Assembly (NCBI GenBank): GCA_038230035.1
Contig: JBBRNX010000012.1
Location: 1-64,000, forward strand
From: Gaiella sp038230035
Lineage (GTDB): Bacteria; Actinomycetota; Thermoleophilia; Gaiellales; Gaiellaceae
DNA length: 64,000 nucleotides
Reading direction: 5' to 3'
The notes below the pieces were generated by a model. That model did no database searches. It saw nothing but the letters and a program-made list of their open reading frames with translations, and was not told the origin of the DNA. Below, in pieces: positions 56,483-64,000 of this stretch (positions are counted from its first letter, which is position 1; every line of letters starts with the position of its first letter). Both the position numbers and the translations under genes were made by a program.

Positions 56483-58165
56483 ATGACACCGAATCCCCCT
56501 TCGAGCCTCGAGATCGCCCAGGCCGCCGTGATGCGGCCGATCGCCGACGTCGCCGCCGACTACGGGATCCTGCCCGACGAGCTCGAGCTGTACGGCCGCT
56601 ACAAGGCGAAGGTCGCGCTGTCGATTCTCGATCGGCTCGCCGACCGGCCCGACGCGAAACTCGTCAACGTCACGGCGATCACGCCGACTCCGCCGGGCGA
56701 GGGGAAGACGACGACATCGGTCTCGCTCACGCAGGGGTTCGGGAAGATCGGCCGGCGCGCTGTTCTGGCGCTGCGGGAGCCCTCGCTGGGGCCGGTTTTC
56801 GGAGTGAAGGGCGGCGCGGCCGGCGGTGGCTATGCCCAGGTCGTGCCGATGGAGGACATCAACCTCCACTTCACGGGCGACATGCACGCGATCACTGCCG
56901 CGAACAACCTGCTCTCGGCGCTCGTCGACGCACACGTCTTCTACGGCCACGAGCCGGCCATCCAAACCGTGACGTGGCGCCGCGCGATCGACGTCACCGA
57001 CCGCTCGCTGCGCAACATCGTCACGGGCCTCGGCGGGCGGAAGAACGGCGTCCCGGCGGAGTCGGGCTTCGACATCACGGCTGCGAGCGAGGTGATGGCG
57101 ATACTGGCCCTGTCTACGGATCTCGCAGATCTACGACGGAAGCTCGGTGCGATCACCGTCGGCCACACGGCCGCGGGCGATCCGGTCACGGCCGAGCAGG
57201 TCAAGGCCGCGGGGGCGATGGCCGTGCTTCTGAAGGACGCCATCAAGCCGAACATCGTCCAGACGCTCGAGGGTCAGCTCTGCCTCATGCACGCAGGCCC
57301 GTTCGCCAACATCGCCCACGGCAACAACTCGATCATCGCCGACCGGATCGGCCTCAAGCTCGGCGAGTTCCTCATCACGGAGTCCGGTTTCGCGGCCGAC
57401 CTCGGGATGGAGAAGTTCATGGACATCGTCTGTCGTGTTGGCGGGCTGCGGCCGCACGTCGTCGTCGTCGTTGCGACGGTGCGCGCGCTGCGCCACCACG
57501 GCGGCGGCGACTGGAGGTCGACGGCCGACATGGCGCAGATGCGCACGGAGGTCGAGACTGGGATGGCGAACCTCGCGAAGCACATTGAGAACGTGCGCGT
57601 GTTCGGGATCCAGCCGGTCGTCGCGATCAACACGCGTCCTGACGACGAGCCGGAGCTGCTCGAGCTGATCAAGGAGCGCTCACTCGCAGCCGGTGCGTTT
57701 GGCGCGGCTGTCCACAACGGCTTCGGCCAGGGTGGGGAGGGGACGGTCGAGTTGGCGGAGATCGTCGCCGCAGCTGCCGACGCACCTTCCGACTTCAGGA
57801 TGCTCTACGCCAACGACGAGCCGGTCGCGACCAAGATCGAGAAGATCGCGACCACCGTCTACGGGGCGGACGGGATCGAGCTCGCGCCTGCGGCGCGCGA
57901 CGCGATCGCGCGGTTCGAGAAACAGGGGATCGCCCATCTGCCGATCTGTATGGCGAAGACGCACCTCTCGCTGTCGCACGATCCACTCCTGCGGAACCGA
58001 CCGTCAGGCTTCGTCGTGCCGATCCGCGACATCCGAGCGTACTCGGGCGCCGGCATGCTCGTCCCGCTCTGTGGCGACATGCTCCAGATGCCCGGCTTTG
58101 GCGCAGCACCGGCAGCGTTCGTGATCGACCTAAACCAGCGCGGCGAGACGGTCGGGCTGTTCTGA
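56483..58165 (+). CDS. fhs: formate-tetrahydrofolate ligase
   Basis: A 560-residue FTHFS, the full family length. P-loop TPPGEGKTTTSVSLTQGF near residues 70-85, EPSLGPVFGVKGGAAGGGYAQVVPMEDINLHFTGDMHAI and the ENVRVFGIQPVVAINTRPDDEPEL region are conserved. It makes 10-formyl-THF from formate and THF with ATP, or runs in reverse to release formate and ATP. Next to a folate-linked oxidase it is well placed to handle C1 units. ATG with AAGGAG six bases upstream. Confidence 0.95.
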   Translation: MTPNPPSSLEIAQAAVMRPIADVAADYGILPDELELYGRYKAKVALSILDRLADRPDAKLVNVTAITPTPPGEGKTTTSVSLTQGFGKIGRRAVLALREPSLGPVFGVKGGAAGGGYAQVVPMEDINLHFTGDMHAITAANNLLSALVDAHVFYGHEPAIQTVTWRRAIDVTDRSLRNIVTGLGGRKNGVPAESGFDITAASEVMAILALSTDLADLRRKLGAITVGHTAAGDPVTAEQVKAAGAMAVLLKDAIKPNIVQTLEGQLCLMHAGPFANIAHGNNSIIADRIGLKLGEFLITESGFAADLGMEKFMDIVCRVGGLRPHVVVVVATVRALRHHGGGDWRSTADMAQMRTEVETGMANLAKHIENVRVFGIQPVVAINTRPDDEPELLELIKERSLAAGAFGAAVHNGFGQGGEGTVELAEIVAAAADAPSDFRMLYANDEPVATKIEKIATTVYGADGIELAPAARDAIARFEKQGIAHLPICMAKTHLSLSHDPLLRNRPSGFVVPIRDIRAYSGAGMLVPLCGDMLQMPGFGAAPAAFVIDLNQRGETVGLF

Positions 58166-58198
58166 TCGACACGCTTTCGGCACGAGATCGCTTGACAC

Positions 58199-58307
58199 AA
58201 ACCGGTGTCTGACCCCGCATCGCTGGCCAGTGACGTCAATCTTCGTCTGAGCAGCAAGATCGTCCGCCTTGCCGTGCGAGCGGCCGATCCGGTGTCAGAC
58301 ACCGTTT
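58199..58307. repeat. long-armed inverted repeat with GGTGTC palindrome
   Basis: Arms AAACCGGTGTCTGAC (58199-58213) and GTCAGACACCGTTT (58294-58307) match except for one missing G. The right arm sits in a small palindrome CGGTGTC-A-GACACCG. The spacer (58214-58293) has no coding features. Sequences of this type often mark REP/RAYT-related insertions; no transposase is present. Confidence 0.6.
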
Positions 58308-58361
58308 GGTGTTAAGGTTTCTTCGTGCCGAGAGTGTGTCAATCGATCCAGCGAAACTGAA

Positions 58362-60185
58362 CTAGATCCCGCTCGGAACGTAGACGTCGAGGCGCTTCTG
58401 CGCCCGCACGATCGCGCGGAACGCCTCGCGCAACTCCTCGCGCTCCAGGGGCGGCAGCGCGGCCGGGTCGACGTCATTGTCCGGCTCGCCGCCGGCTGCG
58501 ATCCGCGCGGCGTGATGCTCGAGTCGAATACGCCAGACGCGTGCGAAGGCCTCCCGCAACGAGGTCGCCTCCTGAGACGGCAGCTTTCCGAGTTTCTCGA
58601 CTGCCACCAGCCGGTCGAGGGTCGCCGAGATCGTCACCTCGTTCACGAGAGCGTGGAACCTCGCGAGGTTGACGATCGGCAGCATCCCACCGCGCTTGAC
58701 GTCGATCGTCCCGGGCGGCGCGTCCTTCGACCGCGCGGTCGCGAAGGCGCCGCGAAAGCCGAGCGGAGGCTTGAAATCGCTCGCCGTTCGCGCCAGGCGT
58801 CGGATGAAGTCGGGGTACCGATGTCCCTCGCGCAGGATCGCGACGAGCGGCTCGACGACCTCGAGACCTCCCGCGACCTGCCGGAAGTCGAGGGCGACCG
58901 TCGCCCGGATCAGGTGCGAGCGGTCGGGCGAGGTGAAGCACGACTCGATCGTCTCCTCCCACTTAGAAAGGGACATCCGCCAGAGCTTCATGCTCGCAAG
59001 AACGCCGTTGGCGTCCGCGAGAAACCCACACCGTACGAGGCCCGCGGTCACGTCGGCTGCGATCCGCTCGAACGCCGCGTCGACACCACGTTCGCCGGTC
59101 TCGGCGTAGGCGAGCGCGTTCTCCTGATCGGAGCCGAGTGTGAGCTCGCGCCGGGCAGAGCTGCCGAGGGCCAGCCACGCCCACGGCACAGGCGCGGCGC
59201 CGTGCCGCGCCAAAGCGAAGTCGATTAGTCGGGTCGTCAACGCGTCGTACTGCAGCGTCAGCACCCGACCGATGTCCGCGGGTGAGACGCCGGCGTCGAG
59301 CAGCGCGAGGAACAGTCTGCCGAGGCGCCGCGACACCGCCACCAGCTCGTCTTCGTCATGGGCGTGCAGGATCGAGTGCCGCAGCGCGAACGGGCTCCGG
59401 GTCTGGAGCCCCATCAGGTCTGTGGCGGAGACGATCCCGAGGATCTCTCGTCCATCCGCCACGACCACATGGTCGACGCCGTGATCGAGCATCTCCACAA
59501 CGGCGTCGACGGCGAGGCGTCGCGCCTCGACGACGACCGCCGGCTCCGCGATGCGCAGAACCGGATTCTGGGGTGAGATCGGCCCGCCGACAGCCTTCGC
59601 GCGGATGTCGGCGTCGGTCACGATCTGCAGCTCGCCGCTGCGAATGAGCACCGCACTCGAGCCGCTTCGCGTCATGATCTCGGCCGCGCGCGTAATCGCG
59701 ATCCCCGGCTCGCAGTACACGGGTGGACCTGGGACAAGCTCTCCGATGTGGACTGTTGCGAGCTCCGGCAGCCCGTGCACCGTATGACCTGCGCGGACGA
59801 GCCGCTCGCGCAACGAGCGCGCCACGAAGCCGGCTCCCTCCGGCCGGCCGAGCACCCGCATCGCCTCCTCGCACGGGATCACGTAACAGACCGAATCCTC
59901 GTGCGCCCGCACGGTGAAGCTCGGTGCCAGCCCACTGAGCAGCGATGGGTGGCCGAATCCCTCGCCCGGCTCGAGGATGTCGATGACCGCGTCTTCGTGG
60001 ACGAGCTCCATCGAGCCCTCGCGCGTCACCCAGAACGCGGTCGACGGCGGGCCATCCTCGACGAGGACTACGGTCCCCGCCGGGAGCTGTCGCACCTCGA
60101 CTGTGTCCACGACGCGCGCGAGGTCGTCGTCGTCGAGGCCGCTAAACGGCGGGTGAAGCCTGAGAAAAGCGGCGATCTCGCTCAC
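58362..60185 (-). CDS. cNMP-binding / CBS / DUF294 nucleotidyltransferase-like protein
   Basis: A 607-residue protein. cNMP-binding fold (about 5-125: LPAGTVVLVEDGPPSTAFWVTREGSMELV, GEGFGHPSLLSG), paired CBS motifs (about 135-260: EIMTRSGSSAVLIRSGELQIVTDADIR, MLDHGVDHVVVADGREILGIVSATDLM), then a DUF294 nucleotidyltransferase domain with GSSARRELTLGSDQENALAY near residue 340 and the DUF294 C-terminal helical domain. The second acidic residue of the usual SDxD motif is Glu. GTG at 60185 chosen; an upstream GTG at 60263 is possible. GlnD-like regulation of nitrogen enzymes is conceivable but not shown. Confidence 0.8.
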   Translation of the reverse strand: MSEIAAFLRLHPPFSGLDDDDLARVVDTVEVRQLPAGTVVLVEDGPPSTAFWVTREGSMELVHEDAVIDILEPGEGFGHPSLLSGLAPSFTVRAHEDSVCYVIPCEEAMRVLGRPEGAGFVARSLRERLVRAGHTVHGLPELATVHIGELVPGPPVYCEPGIAITRAAEIMTRSGSSAVLIRSGELQIVTDADIRAKAVGGPISPQNPVLRIAEPAVVVEARRLAVDAVVEMLDHGVDHVVVADGREILGIVSATDLMGLQTRSPFALRHSILHAHDEDELVAVSRRLGRLFLALLDAGVSPADIGRVLTLQYDALTTRLIDFALARHGAAPVPWAWLALGSSARRELTLGSDQENALAYAETGERGVDAAFERIAADVTAGLVRCGFLADANGVLASMKLWRMSLSKWEETIESCFTSPDRSHLIRATVALDFRQVAGGLEVVEPLVAILREGHRYPDFIRRLARTASDFKPPLGFRGAFATARSKDAPPGTIDVKRGGMLPIVNLARFHALVNEVTISATLDRLVAVEKLGKLPSQEATSLREAFARVWRIRLEHHAARIAAGGEPDNDVDPAALPPLEREELREAFRAIVRAQKRLDVYVPSGI

Positions 60186-60295
60186 AGGACGCGCCGATTG
60201 TCGCAGAGGCGGCGGTATGGCCTTGTCACGGTTCTCTCGACCTGTCAAGTTCCCCTTTGACACATCATCGATTGCGCGTTCTGAAGGAGGCGGGG

Positions 60296-61816
60296 ATGTC
60301 TGACAGCCACGACGAGCTCGACTATGCGGGTGGTGGCCTACCGCAGGAGACGAACTGGTGGGGCGCCTTCGTCATCGGCCTCGCCGGGACGATTCTCGTA
60401 ACGGGGATTGCCCCGGTCATGGTGACCTACGTCGGCGCGGCGGCGATCCCGTCGATTGTGATCGTCACGCTGACGGGCTGGCTGCTCTGTCTAATCCTCG
60501 CCGAGCTCTCGGCGATGATGCCGGAGCGCACGGGCGGCTCGCCGTCGTACGCGTATCCGGCGTTCAAGACCCGCTGGCCGCGTGCGGCGGAGCACGTCAA
60601 CGGCTTCACGGCGTGGGCCTACTGGCTCGGTTGGTTCCCGGTCGGGCCGCTGAACATGATCCTCGCCTCGCTCTACATCGTGAACAAGTTCAGCCTCTCG
60701 CAGAAGGGTTTCACGCCGATCAACACGCCGATCGCCTATTGGACGCTGATCATCTCGATCATCGGTCTGCTTCTCCTCTTCATCCCGGCCTACCTCGGGA
60801 TTCGCTTCGGTGCCTTGTTCGCCACCGTGCTGGGCATCATCTCCATGGTGCCCCTCACGTTCGTCGCGATCGGCTGGATCTTCCACGGCGGAAACCACTG
60901 GTCGGACGTCACGCACTTCAACCAGTTCGACGGCACCGGCATCTTCACGCCGCTCTACGGGCACGGCTGGCTGACGCTCTACCTGGCGTTCTCGTTCTTG
61001 CTCACGTGGAACGTGATCGCGATGGAGGCTGCCGCCTGCTACATCGGCGAATGCAAGGACCCGGAGCGCGACGCGAAGATCGCGATGACGCTCGAAGGCG
61101 GCTACGGCGTCTTCATCTACTCGCTGATCCCGATCTCGTTCATCCTCGTGATCGGCGCGAAGGCCCTGAACCCGTCGAGCGGGCTGTTCGACCCGAAGAC
61201 GATCTTCGTTAACTTCTCGCAGCAGGTGTTCGGCGGTGGCGGTAAGACGCTCGACTGGATCGTCGCCTTCCTACTGATCATCGCCCTCATCCTCTCGGCG
61301 TTGAATGCGATCACCGGCACAGCTCGTGCGCTGCACCAGATGTCGGTCGACGGGCAATTCCCTCGCTTCTTCCAGCACCAGAACAAGCACGGGGTGCCCG
61401 ACCGCTCGATGATGTTCAACGTCGTCGTGATGATCGCCGTCGTCTTCATGGGCGGCGCGGTCGAGATCTACACCTTCTCGAACGTCGGTTACCTGGCGTC
61501 GTTCCTGCCGGTACTCGTCGGCTACTACCTGCTACGGAGGGATCGGCCGAACCTGCGACGGCCCTTCAAGTTGCCCGAGTACTTCAAGTACGTCGCTCTC
61601 GGGCTGGCCGTCTTCTACGCGATCATCTACTTCTACGGGGGGCCGGTCTACGCGGCTTGCACCTGCTCGCTCGCAGGCAAGAACACGCTCGTCTACTACT
61701 TCATCGGGATCGGGACGCTCCTCACGTACCTGCCGCTCTACTGGTATCGGAAGAACGTCGAGGACAAGAAGGAAGCGCCTGCGGCGCCTTCCGCCCTCCC
61801 GAGTCACGGCAAGTAG
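60296..61816 (+). CDS. APC-superfamily amino acid/amine permease (2)
   Basis: A 506-residue permease with about 12-14 helices (WWGAFVIGLAGTILVTGIAPVMVTYVG, LTWNVIAMEAAACYIGECKDPERDAKIAM, LNAITGTARALHQMSVDGQFPRFFQHQNKHGVPDRSMMFN). The EAAACYIGECKDPERDAK segment is typical of APC transporters. AAGGAGG lies seven bases before the ATG. Divergent from the cNMP/CBS protein. Same length as permease 1, so the two may be paralogues serving different substrates. Confidence 0.85.
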   Translation: MSDSHDELDYAGGGLPQETNWWGAFVIGLAGTILVTGIAPVMVTYVGAAAIPSIVIVTLTGWLLCLILAELSAMMPERTGGSPSYAYPAFKTRWPRAAEHVNGFTAWAYWLGWFPVGPLNMILASLYIVNKFSLSQKGFTPINTPIAYWTLIISIIGLLLLFIPAYLGIRFGALFATVLGIISMVPLTFVAIGWIFHGGNHWSDVTHFNQFDGTGIFTPLYGHGWLTLYLAFSFLLTWNVIAMEAAACYIGECKDPERDAKIAMTLEGGYGVFIYSLIPISFILVIGAKALNPSSGLFDPKTIFVNFSQQVFGGGGKTLDWIVAFLLIIALILSALNAITGTARALHQMSVDGQFPRFFQHQNKHGVPDRSMMFNVVVMIAVVFMGGAVEIYTFSNVGYLASFLPVLVGYYLLRRDRPNLRRPFKLPEYFKYVALGLAVFYAIIYFYGGPVYAACTCSLAGKNTLVYYFIGIGTLLTYLPLYWYRKNVEDKKEAPAAPSALPSHGK

Positions 61817-61824
61817 ACCACCGG

Positions 61825-61852
61825 CGGGGCGCCGGTCTCGGCCGGCGCCCCG
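61825..61852 (+). terminator. intrinsic terminator after permease 2
   Basis: Eleven-bp GC stem (CGGGGCGCCGG at 61825-61835 with its complement at 61842-61852), six-base loop, then TACCCTTTACTC. Confidence 0.7.
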
Positions 61853-61865
61853 TACCCTTTACTCA

Positions 61866-62339
61866 GTGCCTCGCCGCCGCACGATCAAGCGTTCCGAGTT
61901 CGAAGCGCCGCGCGGCGGGATCCTCCTCGCGACGGAGGGTCGGGAGATCTCGAGGGCGGCGATCGCGCGCGCAGTCGAGCTCGCCAAGACAGACAAGGCC
62001 CCCGTGCATGTGTTCGCCATCGCGCGTATTCATGGGGTCGCGTTCGGGTTGCCCTCGCCATGGCTACGCCCGAACCATGCCGAGTGGCAGACGATCAGGG
62101 AGATCGTCGCGAAGGCGATCGAAGCCGTCGAGCGGGCCGGTGTCCAGGCGGACGGCAACATCCTCGGCACCCGCAAAGCGACGCAGAGGATTGTCGGTGA
62201 AGCCAAACGGCTCGGCTGTACCGCGATCGTCATGGCCGGCGATCGAGAGAAGAGCCGTGTCGCTGGCAACCTCGACTGGGCGCAGGAGCCGTATCGCGTC
62301 AAACGACGGGCATCCGTCCCGGTGCATGTGATCGTGTGA
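61866..62339 (+). CDS. UspA-like universal stress protein
   Basis: A 157-residue Usp protein: GILLATEGREISRAAIARAVELAKTDKAPVHVFAIA, then IVGEAKRLGCTAIVMAGDREKSRVAGNLDWAQEPYRVKRRASVPVHVI; the G-x-x(R) ATP loop is partly kept. GTG start 14 bases after the terminator hairpin. Confidence 0.7.
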   Translation: MPRRRTIKRSEFEAPRGGILLATEGREISRAAIARAVELAKTDKAPVHVFAIARIHGVAFGLPSPWLRPNHAEWQTIREIVAKAIEAVERAGVQADGNILGTRKATQRIVGEAKRLGCTAIVMAGDREKSRVAGNLDWAQEPYRVKRRASVPVHVIV

Positions 62340-62351
62340 GGGACAGCGTGT

Positions 62352-62377
62352 GAGGGACAGGGTCCAGCCTGTCCCTC
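62352..62377 (+). terminator. hairpin after Usp gene
   Basis: Stem GAGGGACAGG (62352-62361) with CCTGTCCCTC (62368-62377), six-base loop; part of a small GTGAGGGACAG/CCTGTCC repeat cluster at 62336-62400. No U-run. Confidence 0.55.
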
Positions 62378-62429
62378 ACTCCGTCAGAGCCTGTCCTCAC
62401 CCCGTCAGTGCAACTAGCCTGTGTCGGCG

Positions 62430-62882
62430 ATGGGCGAGCCGACCGGAGAGCACCTGACCGTTGCCCAGCGCGATGCGCTCGAGGTCGAGTTAGCCGAGAT
62501 GGAAGGGCCGAAGCGAAAGGCCGCAGTCGAGGCGATCAAGGTCGCCCGGTCGTTCGGTGACCTCTCAGAGAATTTCGAGTACCACGCGGCGAAGAACGAG
62601 CAGGGGCTGCTGGAGGCGAGGATCCGCAAGCTGCAGCACCGGCTCCAGCACGCGGTCACGGTCGAGCACGACAACGACGACTCGGTGGGCGTCGGGTCGA
62701 TCGTGGAGATCGTCGACGGTGACGGTGAGCAGATGGAGGTCGAGATCTCGAGTGTCGGCGGCGTTGCGCCGGACTCCCCGCTCGGCAGCGCCTTGCTCGG
62801 CGCCGTCGTCGGCGCCACGGTCGAGGTGGCGGCGCCGCGCGGCCCGTGGCAGGCGAAGGTCGTCTCGATCCGCCGCGCGTAA
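62430..62882 (+). CDS. GreA/GreB-family transcription elongation factor
   Basis: A 150-residue GreA-type protein: coiled-coil N-terminal domain (LTVAQRDALEVELAEMEGPKRKAAVEAIKVARSFGDLSENFEYHAAKNEQGLLEARIRKLQHRL), with the acidic tip motif DLSENFEYHAAK, and a C-terminal FKBP-like domain (VGSIVEIVDGDGEQMEVEISSVGG). It rescues backtracked RNA polymerase in known cases. ATG at 62430 or GTG at 62421. Confidence 0.88.
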   Translation: MGEPTGEHLTVAQRDALEVELAEMEGPKRKAAVEAIKVARSFGDLSENFEYHAAKNEQGLLEARIRKLQHRLQHAVTVEHDNDDSVGVGSIVEIVDGDGEQMEVEISSVGGVAPDSPLGSALLGAVVGATVEVAAPRGPWQAKVVSIRRA

Positions 62883-63014
62883 GGCTTACGGACGGCCCAT
62901 GCGGGCGAACCATGCGAGCGGTGCGACGGTCGCCACGATCGGCACCAGGGCGAGCGAGGCTGCGAGGAAGGTCGGCACGGACCCGACGGATTCGCCGTGA
63001 GGCGCAGCCGTCCT

Positions 63015-63659
63015 CTATCCGTCGAGCAACTCGATCAACCGGAGCGCGTAGCGCGGCGCGGTCGGCTCGGCCTCGTGGCGGAAGAATGCAAAGGCGTCGA
63101 TTCCCGCAGCGACCAGAGGCTTGATCCGGTCCGCTGCCGCTGCAAGCGCCGTCTCGTCGTAAGGAGGGTCGCGAAAGCGCAGGTAGCGCCAGTCGGTCGC
63201 TGCATCCCAGTCTCCGACGCGAACGACGCCTGCTGCGGCGAGTTGCGCCTCTACAACGTCCCAGGACGGATCGCGCAGGTCGAGGGCGAAGCGGATCGCC
63301 GGATCGGCGGAGCCGAGGAGAAGCGCGAGCAGACCCTCGTCCCGAGGCGACTCGACCACGACACGGACGCAGCCGAGTGTCACTCCTAGCGCCCGCACCC
63401 GCTCCTGAAACGCGTCGAGCTGACGGAGCGCCTGCGGCGGCATCTTCACGGCGAACTGGAAGCCCGCCGGCACCTGCGAGGCCCAGCGGCCGAACTGCTC
63501 GTACGACGGCAGCCGGTAGCCGGTCGAGTTCAGCTCAACCGTCGAGAAGTGCTCGGCGTAGAGGCCGAGGAACGTCTCCGGCTGGGAGCCGGCAGGGTAG
63601 AAGCCAGGCCGCCAGGACGGATACGACCAGCCTGAGGTGCCGACGAGCGTATGGCTCAT
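63015..63659 (-). CDS. DUF72 (YecE-like) protein
   Basis: A 214-residue DUF72 TIM-barrel-like protein: LVGTSGWSYPSWRPGFYP at the N-terminus, STVELNSTGYRLPSYEQFGRWASQVPAGFQFAVKMP, and WRYLRFRDPPYDE. Function of the family is unknown. ATGA overlap with the DHFR gene upstream. Confidence 0.85.
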   Translation of the reverse strand: MSHTLVGTSGWSYPSWRPGFYPAGSQPETFLGLYAEHFSTVELNSTGYRLPSYEQFGRWASQVPAGFQFAVKMPPQALRQLDAFQERVRALGVTLGCVRVVVESPRDEGLLALLLGSADPAIRFALDLRDPSWDVVEAQLAAAGVVRVGDWDAATDWRYLRFRDPPYDETALAAAADRIKPLVAAGIDAFAFFRHEAEPTAPRYALRLIELLDG

Positions 63660-64000
63660 GTCGTCCGGCGCGAATACGTGACGAACGAGAGCGGCACACC
63701 GGACTCCGAGACGAGCCGCTCCCGCGACGTCTCCTCGAAACCACCCTCGTCGAAGCTGGGAAACACCGCGTCCCCGTCGACGTCGGCGTCGACCTCGGTC
63801 AGCAGAAGCTCGTCTGCGAGAGGCAGCGCCGTTGCATAGACGTGGGCGCCGCCGATCACGAACACCCGCGGTATGTCCGCGAGCAACTGCAGCGCTTGAT
63901 CGAGAGAGCCGGCGCGCTCAGCCCCAGGCGCCTGCCAGCCAGGGTCGCGGCTGAGGACGACGTTCCGGCGACCGGGGAGCGGACGGTACGGAGCGGGCAG
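63656..64000 (-). CDS. folA: dihydrofolate reductase, 3' part (runs off window)
   Basis: The C-terminal 114 residues of a DHFR; the 5' end lies beyond the right edge. RNVVLSRDPGWQ (the LSRD strand), VFVIGGAHVYATALPLADELLLTEVDADVDGDAVFP and the final beta-strand SFVTYSRR are characteristic. It regenerates tetrahydrofolate, fitting the C1 theme of the region. Confidence 0.85.
   Translation of the reverse strand: MPAPYRPLPGRRNVVLSRDPGWQAPGAERAGSLDQALQLLADIPRVFVIGGAHVYATALPLADELLLTEVDADVDGDAVFPSFDEGGFEETSRERLVSESGVPLSFVTYSRRTT

Noticed and set aside
60257..60285. TTGACA at 60257 as -35 of permease 2
   Set aside because: A -10 17 bases later would be TCTGAA, poor, and would overlap the ribosome-binding site.
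62887..62979. 30-residue hydrophobic ORF on the minus strand (VPTFLAASLALVPIVATVAP)
   Set aside because: Could be a tiny membrane peptide, but GTG start without ribosome-binding site and no further support.
1..64000. CRISPR array
   Set aside because: No regularly spaced repeats; palindromes are dispersed and single or paired.

Overview
The window is high-GC DNA with many GTG starts, dense 1-4 base gene overlaps and actinobacterial gene families (IclR regulators, LuxR-adjacent style cyclase/ATPase/TPR giant protein, APC permeases, CopC-CopD fusion). It fits a soil Actinomycetota genome, most likely the Thermoleophilia (Gaiellales/Solirubrobacterales); this assignment is inferred from gene content and base composition, not from a marker gene. 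Three genes carry simple frameshifts, one of them in a T homopolymer, so either decay or assembly error is present.

Layout. 1-900: little coding, one small Cys-rich ORF, and the 3' half of a tRNA-Thr(CGU) behind a 23-bp tandem repeat, which resembles an integration-site scar. 0.9-18.4 kb: housekeeping/envelope genes (secreted propeller-like protein, membrane-anchored methyltransferase, hipBA, RTX-repeat protein, YugP-like protease, CapA, disulfide-reductase family flavoprotein, CopC-CopD fusion, epimerase, 1274-aa cyclase/ATPase/TPR protein, SdrD-B repeat protein). 18.6-25.6 kb: a plus-strand operon A: class V PLP enzyme, glutamine-synthetase-like enzyme, and the three split glutamate-synthase-like subunits (class II amidotransferase, GlxC-like, GlxD-like), then an MFS transporter. 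25.6-31.6 kb: a SoxB-like FAD oxidase diverging from an IclR regulator, CBS and Usp proteins, an APC permease, and a flavin reductase fused to a cyclic-nucleotide-binding domain. 31.7-37.9 kb: a minus-strand operon with a PhyH-type dioxygenase, a DUF1989-GcvT fusion, an acyl-CoA-dehydrogenase-like protein, a class I amidotransferase, and a frameshifted GNAT. 38-40.5 kb: a GT-C type membrane protein and a broken globin. 40.5-45.7 kb: operon B, a second glutamine synthetase-like/amidotransferase/GlxC/GlxD set plus a 143-aa protein of unknown function, behind a good sigma-70-type promoter. 46-51 kb: small ORFs, a class III aminotransferase, GST-like protein and a fused E1 alpha/beta decarboxylating dehydrogenase. 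51-58 kb: IclR regulator diverging from soxD-soxA-soxG-soxB and formate-THF ligase. 58-64 kb: cNMP/CBS/DUF294 protein, second APC permease, Usp, GreA-like protein, DUF72 and a partial dihydrofolate reductase.

How it fits together. GS-like ligase + MgsABC-like (GlxBCD) + heterotetrameric sarcosine-oxidase-like (MgdABCD-like) subunits + formate-THF ligase is the gene set of the N-methylglutamate route for methylated amines: amine is loaded onto glutamate, passed to 2-oxoglutarate, and the N-methyl group is oxidised to methylene-THF. Two permeases, two paralogous IclR regulators and a DUF1989-GcvT demethylase candidate suggest a larger island for N-methylated compounds. The substrates are not determined by sequence alone.

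One GlxD copy has lost the [3Fe-4S] cysteines, an unknown small protein travels with the other copy, and a family of dispersed short palindromes sits at operon ends, in several cases supplying the stop codon itself.
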